This document shows, one piece after another, positions 62,421 to 64,000 of a DNA stretch of 64,000 bases (the stretch's first letter is position 1; every line of letters begins with the position of its first letter). The position numbers were made by a program, and so were the translations under genes. Source of the stretch: Paenibacillus barengoltzii NBRC 101215 (GTDB lineage Bacteria > Bacillota > Bacilli > Paenibacillales > Paenibacillaceae); assembly GCF_004000745.1 (NCBI RefSeq), contig NZ_BILV01000014.1, positions 33,193 through 97,192 of the forward strand, in the 5' to 3' direction. The notes under the pieces are model-generated. The model saw only the letters and a list, made by a program, of their open reading frames with translations, did not search any database and had not been told where the DNA came from.

Positions 62421-63455
62421 ATGAGTTTTTTTAAGAGCCAATTTGCCAATGTCGTGGAGTGGGAAGAATTCCGGGACGACATGATTTTCTGGAAATGGAG
62501 CAACCGTGAAATTAAAAAAGGGAGTAAGCTGATCATCCGCTCGGGGCAGGACGCGATTTTTATGAATAACGGGAAAATCGAGGGGATTTTTAAGGAGGAA
62601 GGCGAATATAACATTGCCTCGGAGATCGTGCCGTTCCTGTCCACGCTGAAGGGGTTTAAGTTCGGCTTCAACAGCGGGATGCGGGTTGAGGTGTTGTTCG
62701 TCAATACGAAGGAGTTTACCGTCCGGTGGGGCACGCAAAATCCGGTGTTAATCCCTACGCCGCAGCTCCCCGGGGGGATGCCGATTCGTGCGAACGGCAC
62801 GTTTAACTTCAAGGTCAACGACTATGTGACCTTAATCGATAAGATTGCAGGGGTCAAGCAAAGCTATTTGGTGGAGGACGTCAAGCTTCGGATCACCTCC
62901 GTGCTCGATCAACTGCTGATGAAGTGGATTAGCCGGGAAGGCAAAGATATGTTTAATCTGCAGGCTAACGCCGCGGAGATCGCACGAGGCATTCGGGAAG
63001 ACCTCGATATGCAGGTCATGGACGACGGGTTGGCCATCACAGGCTTCCAGGTGATGAGCTTCAGTTATCCGAAGGAAATTCAGGAGATGATCACGAAGAC
63101 GGCGTCGCATGAAATGATCGGCAATTTAGCGAAATACCAGCAGGTCAGCATGACGGACGGCATCGCCTCAGGCAAGGTGCAAGGCGGCGGGGCCGCTTCG
63201 GATATGGCGGGGATGATGATGGGGATGAACCTGGCCAAGGAAATGATGAAAAACCTGAATCCGGAACCGGGTCAGGGGAAAGATCATCCGCAGCCGCAGT
63301 CCCAGTCGCAAAACTCGGGGGCGAGCCAACCGTCGCAACCTGCAGCGCCTTCCGCCTCGGAAGCGGACTCTAAGCGGCCGAACTTCTGTCCCAACTGCGG
63401 GAATAAGAACGAAGGCGCGAACTTCTGTCCGAATTGCGGGCAGAAGCTGGTGTAG
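62421..63455 (+). CDS. ydjI: YdjI-like SPFH-type protein with C-terminal zinc ribbon
   Basis: A 344-residue cytoplasmic protein related to YdjI and the 'virion core protein' family: FFKSQFANVVEWEEFRDDMI, FWKWSNREIKKGSKLIIRSG, QDAIFMNNGKIEGIF at the start and an SPFH-like body to about residue 245, then a Gln/Ser/Pro linker and one zinc ribbon, FCPNCGNKNEGANFCPNCGQ. AAGGAAGGGG lies somewhat before the ATG. Last gene of the operon. Confidence 0.88.
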   Translation: MSFFKSQFANVVEWEEFRDDMIFWKWSNREIKKGSKLIIRSGQDAIFMNNGKIEGIFKEEGEYNIASEIVPFLSTLKGFKFGFNSGMRVEVLFVNTKEFTVRWGTQNPVLIPTPQLPGGMPIRANGTFNFKVNDYVTLIDKIAGVKQSYLVEDVKLRITSVLDQLLMKWISREGKDMFNLQANAAEIARGIREDLDMQVMDDGLAITGFQVMSFSYPKEIQEMITKTASHEMIGNLAKYQQVSMTDGIASGKVQGGGAASDMAGMMMGMNLAKEMMKNLNPEPGQGKDHPQPQSQSQNSGASQPSQPAAPSASEADSKRPNFCPNCGNKNEGANFCPNCGQKLV

Positions 63456-63466
63456 GCGCATACGAG

Positions 63467-63504
63467 AAAACCCGCCTAAGCATAAACGGCTCGGGCGGGT
63501 TTTT
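63467..63504. terminator. bidirectional terminator between ydjI and mscL
   Basis: AAAACCCGCC and GGCGGGTTTT form a ten-pair stem with A and T runs at either side, serving both convergent genes. Confidence 0.9.
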
Positions 63505-63517
63505 GGCTTCAAAGGAG

Positions 63518-63913
63518 TCACTTCTCCTCCAACGCTCTTTGCTTTAACAAATCACGGATTTCGGCCAGCAGCACCTCTTCTTTGGAAGGGGCGGGCGGCG
63601 CTTCGGACTTGGGCTCCTCTTTCTCTTTGCGTCTCAGTTTGTTGATACCCTTGACGAAGAGGAAGATGGAGAAGGAGACAATAAAGAAATCGATGACGGT
63701 TTGCAGGAAAGCTCCGTACTTCAACACCGTGTCTCCGTATTGAAACTGTAACTCTTTCAAGTTAATACCGCCTACCAGCAACCCGATAACCGGCATCAGC
63801 ATGTCGTTGACCAGGGAAGTCACGATGTTTCCGAAGGCGGCACCGATAATGACCCCGATGGCTAGATCCAGCACGTTCCCTTTGAGCGCAAAGGCTTTGA
63901 ATTCTTTCCACAT
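63518..63913 (-). CDS. mscL: large-conductance mechanosensitive channel MscL
   Basis: A 131-residue channel that opens under membrane tension. Helix one [20 protein letters not shown] with the FKAFALKGN opening, a loop [20 protein letters not shown], helix two [20 protein letters not shown], and a C-terminal helical bundle [15 protein letters not shown]. Complete and of normal length. AGAGAGGTA precedes the ATG on the minus strand. Confidence 0.97.
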   Translation of the reverse strand: MWKEFKAFALKGNVLDLAIGVIIGAAFGNIVTSLVNDMLMPVIGLLVGGINLKELQFQYGDTVLKYGAFLQTVIDFFIVSFSIFLFVKGINKLRRKEKEEPKSEAPPAPSKEEVLLAEIRDLLKQRALEEK

Positions 63914-63947
63914 GACGGAGTACCTCTCTTTTTGGCATATTATTAGC

Positions 63948-63956
63948 AGTATACCA
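63948..63956 (-). promoter_or_regulatory. extended -10 element of mscL
   Basis: TGGTATACT on the minus strand, 35 bases before the start codon. No clear -35 is seen, which is common with extended -10 promoters. Confidence 0.5.
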
Positions 63957-64000
63957 TAAGCGAACCGGTGCTAGTCCATAGGAGGAAAGGCAGGGTGTTC

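Overview
The window looks like chromosome of a Paenibacillus-type Firmicute. The signs are carbohydrate ABC systems of the LplA/LplB/YtcP type run by YesM/YesN-like regulators, several good catabolite-response elements (cre), strong AGGAGG ribosome sites with many TTG/GTG starts, a multidomain GH10 xylanase, and a PspA-YdjG-YdjH-YdjI operon. The genus is inferred, not proven. No rRNA, tRNA or CRISPR array was seen.

Layout. 1-4.6 kb: end of a GH51 arabinofuranosidase, a polysaccharide deacetylase, and a sugar ABC cluster in which a deletion has joined half a binding protein to half a permease, with an AraC regulator. 4.8-15.4 kb: a small tyrosine recombinase lacking its first catalytic arginine, a stress protein divergent from a complete mrpABCDEFG antiporter operon, small hypotheticals, an HNH protein, and ahpCF behind a PerR-like box. 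15.4-26.3 kb: a xylo-oligosaccharide-type uptake locus (two permeases, two paralogous binding proteins, YesM/YesN two-component pair) next to a convergent secreted GH10 xylanase. 26.6-33.6 kb: a YitT membrane protein, then a ribose/xylose-type ABC transporter with a polyol dehydrogenase, facing a ROK repressor; the two promoters carry related operator-like sequences.

33.6-37.2 kb is a gene graveyard: a 3' gene remnant, two copies of a 61-bp repeat, a frameshifted HepT toxin beside an intact MntA antitoxin, a broken DUF6809-like gene and a frameshifted arsB. Immediately after it, at 37.3-45.9 kb, lies an intact, GC-richer four-gene type II Wadjet system (jetABCD), an SMC-based anti-plasmid defence. 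This is the standout system of the window; the family is already described.

46.2-52.3 kb: a third carbohydrate ABC locus with a membrane-bound AraC regulator and cre sites. 52.4-59.4 kb: after a run of CCTTATT hairpins comes an operon of an iron/phosphonate-type ABC importer, a DeoR regulator, an alkaline-phosphatase-superfamily enzyme and a PHP-domain phosphoesterase. I read it as uptake and cytoplasmic dephosphorylation of an organophosphate or phosphonate whose identity is unknown. 59.5-63.9 kb: a 49-residue protein, the pspA-ydjGHI envelope-stress operon behind an ECF-sigma-like promoter, and a convergent mscL.
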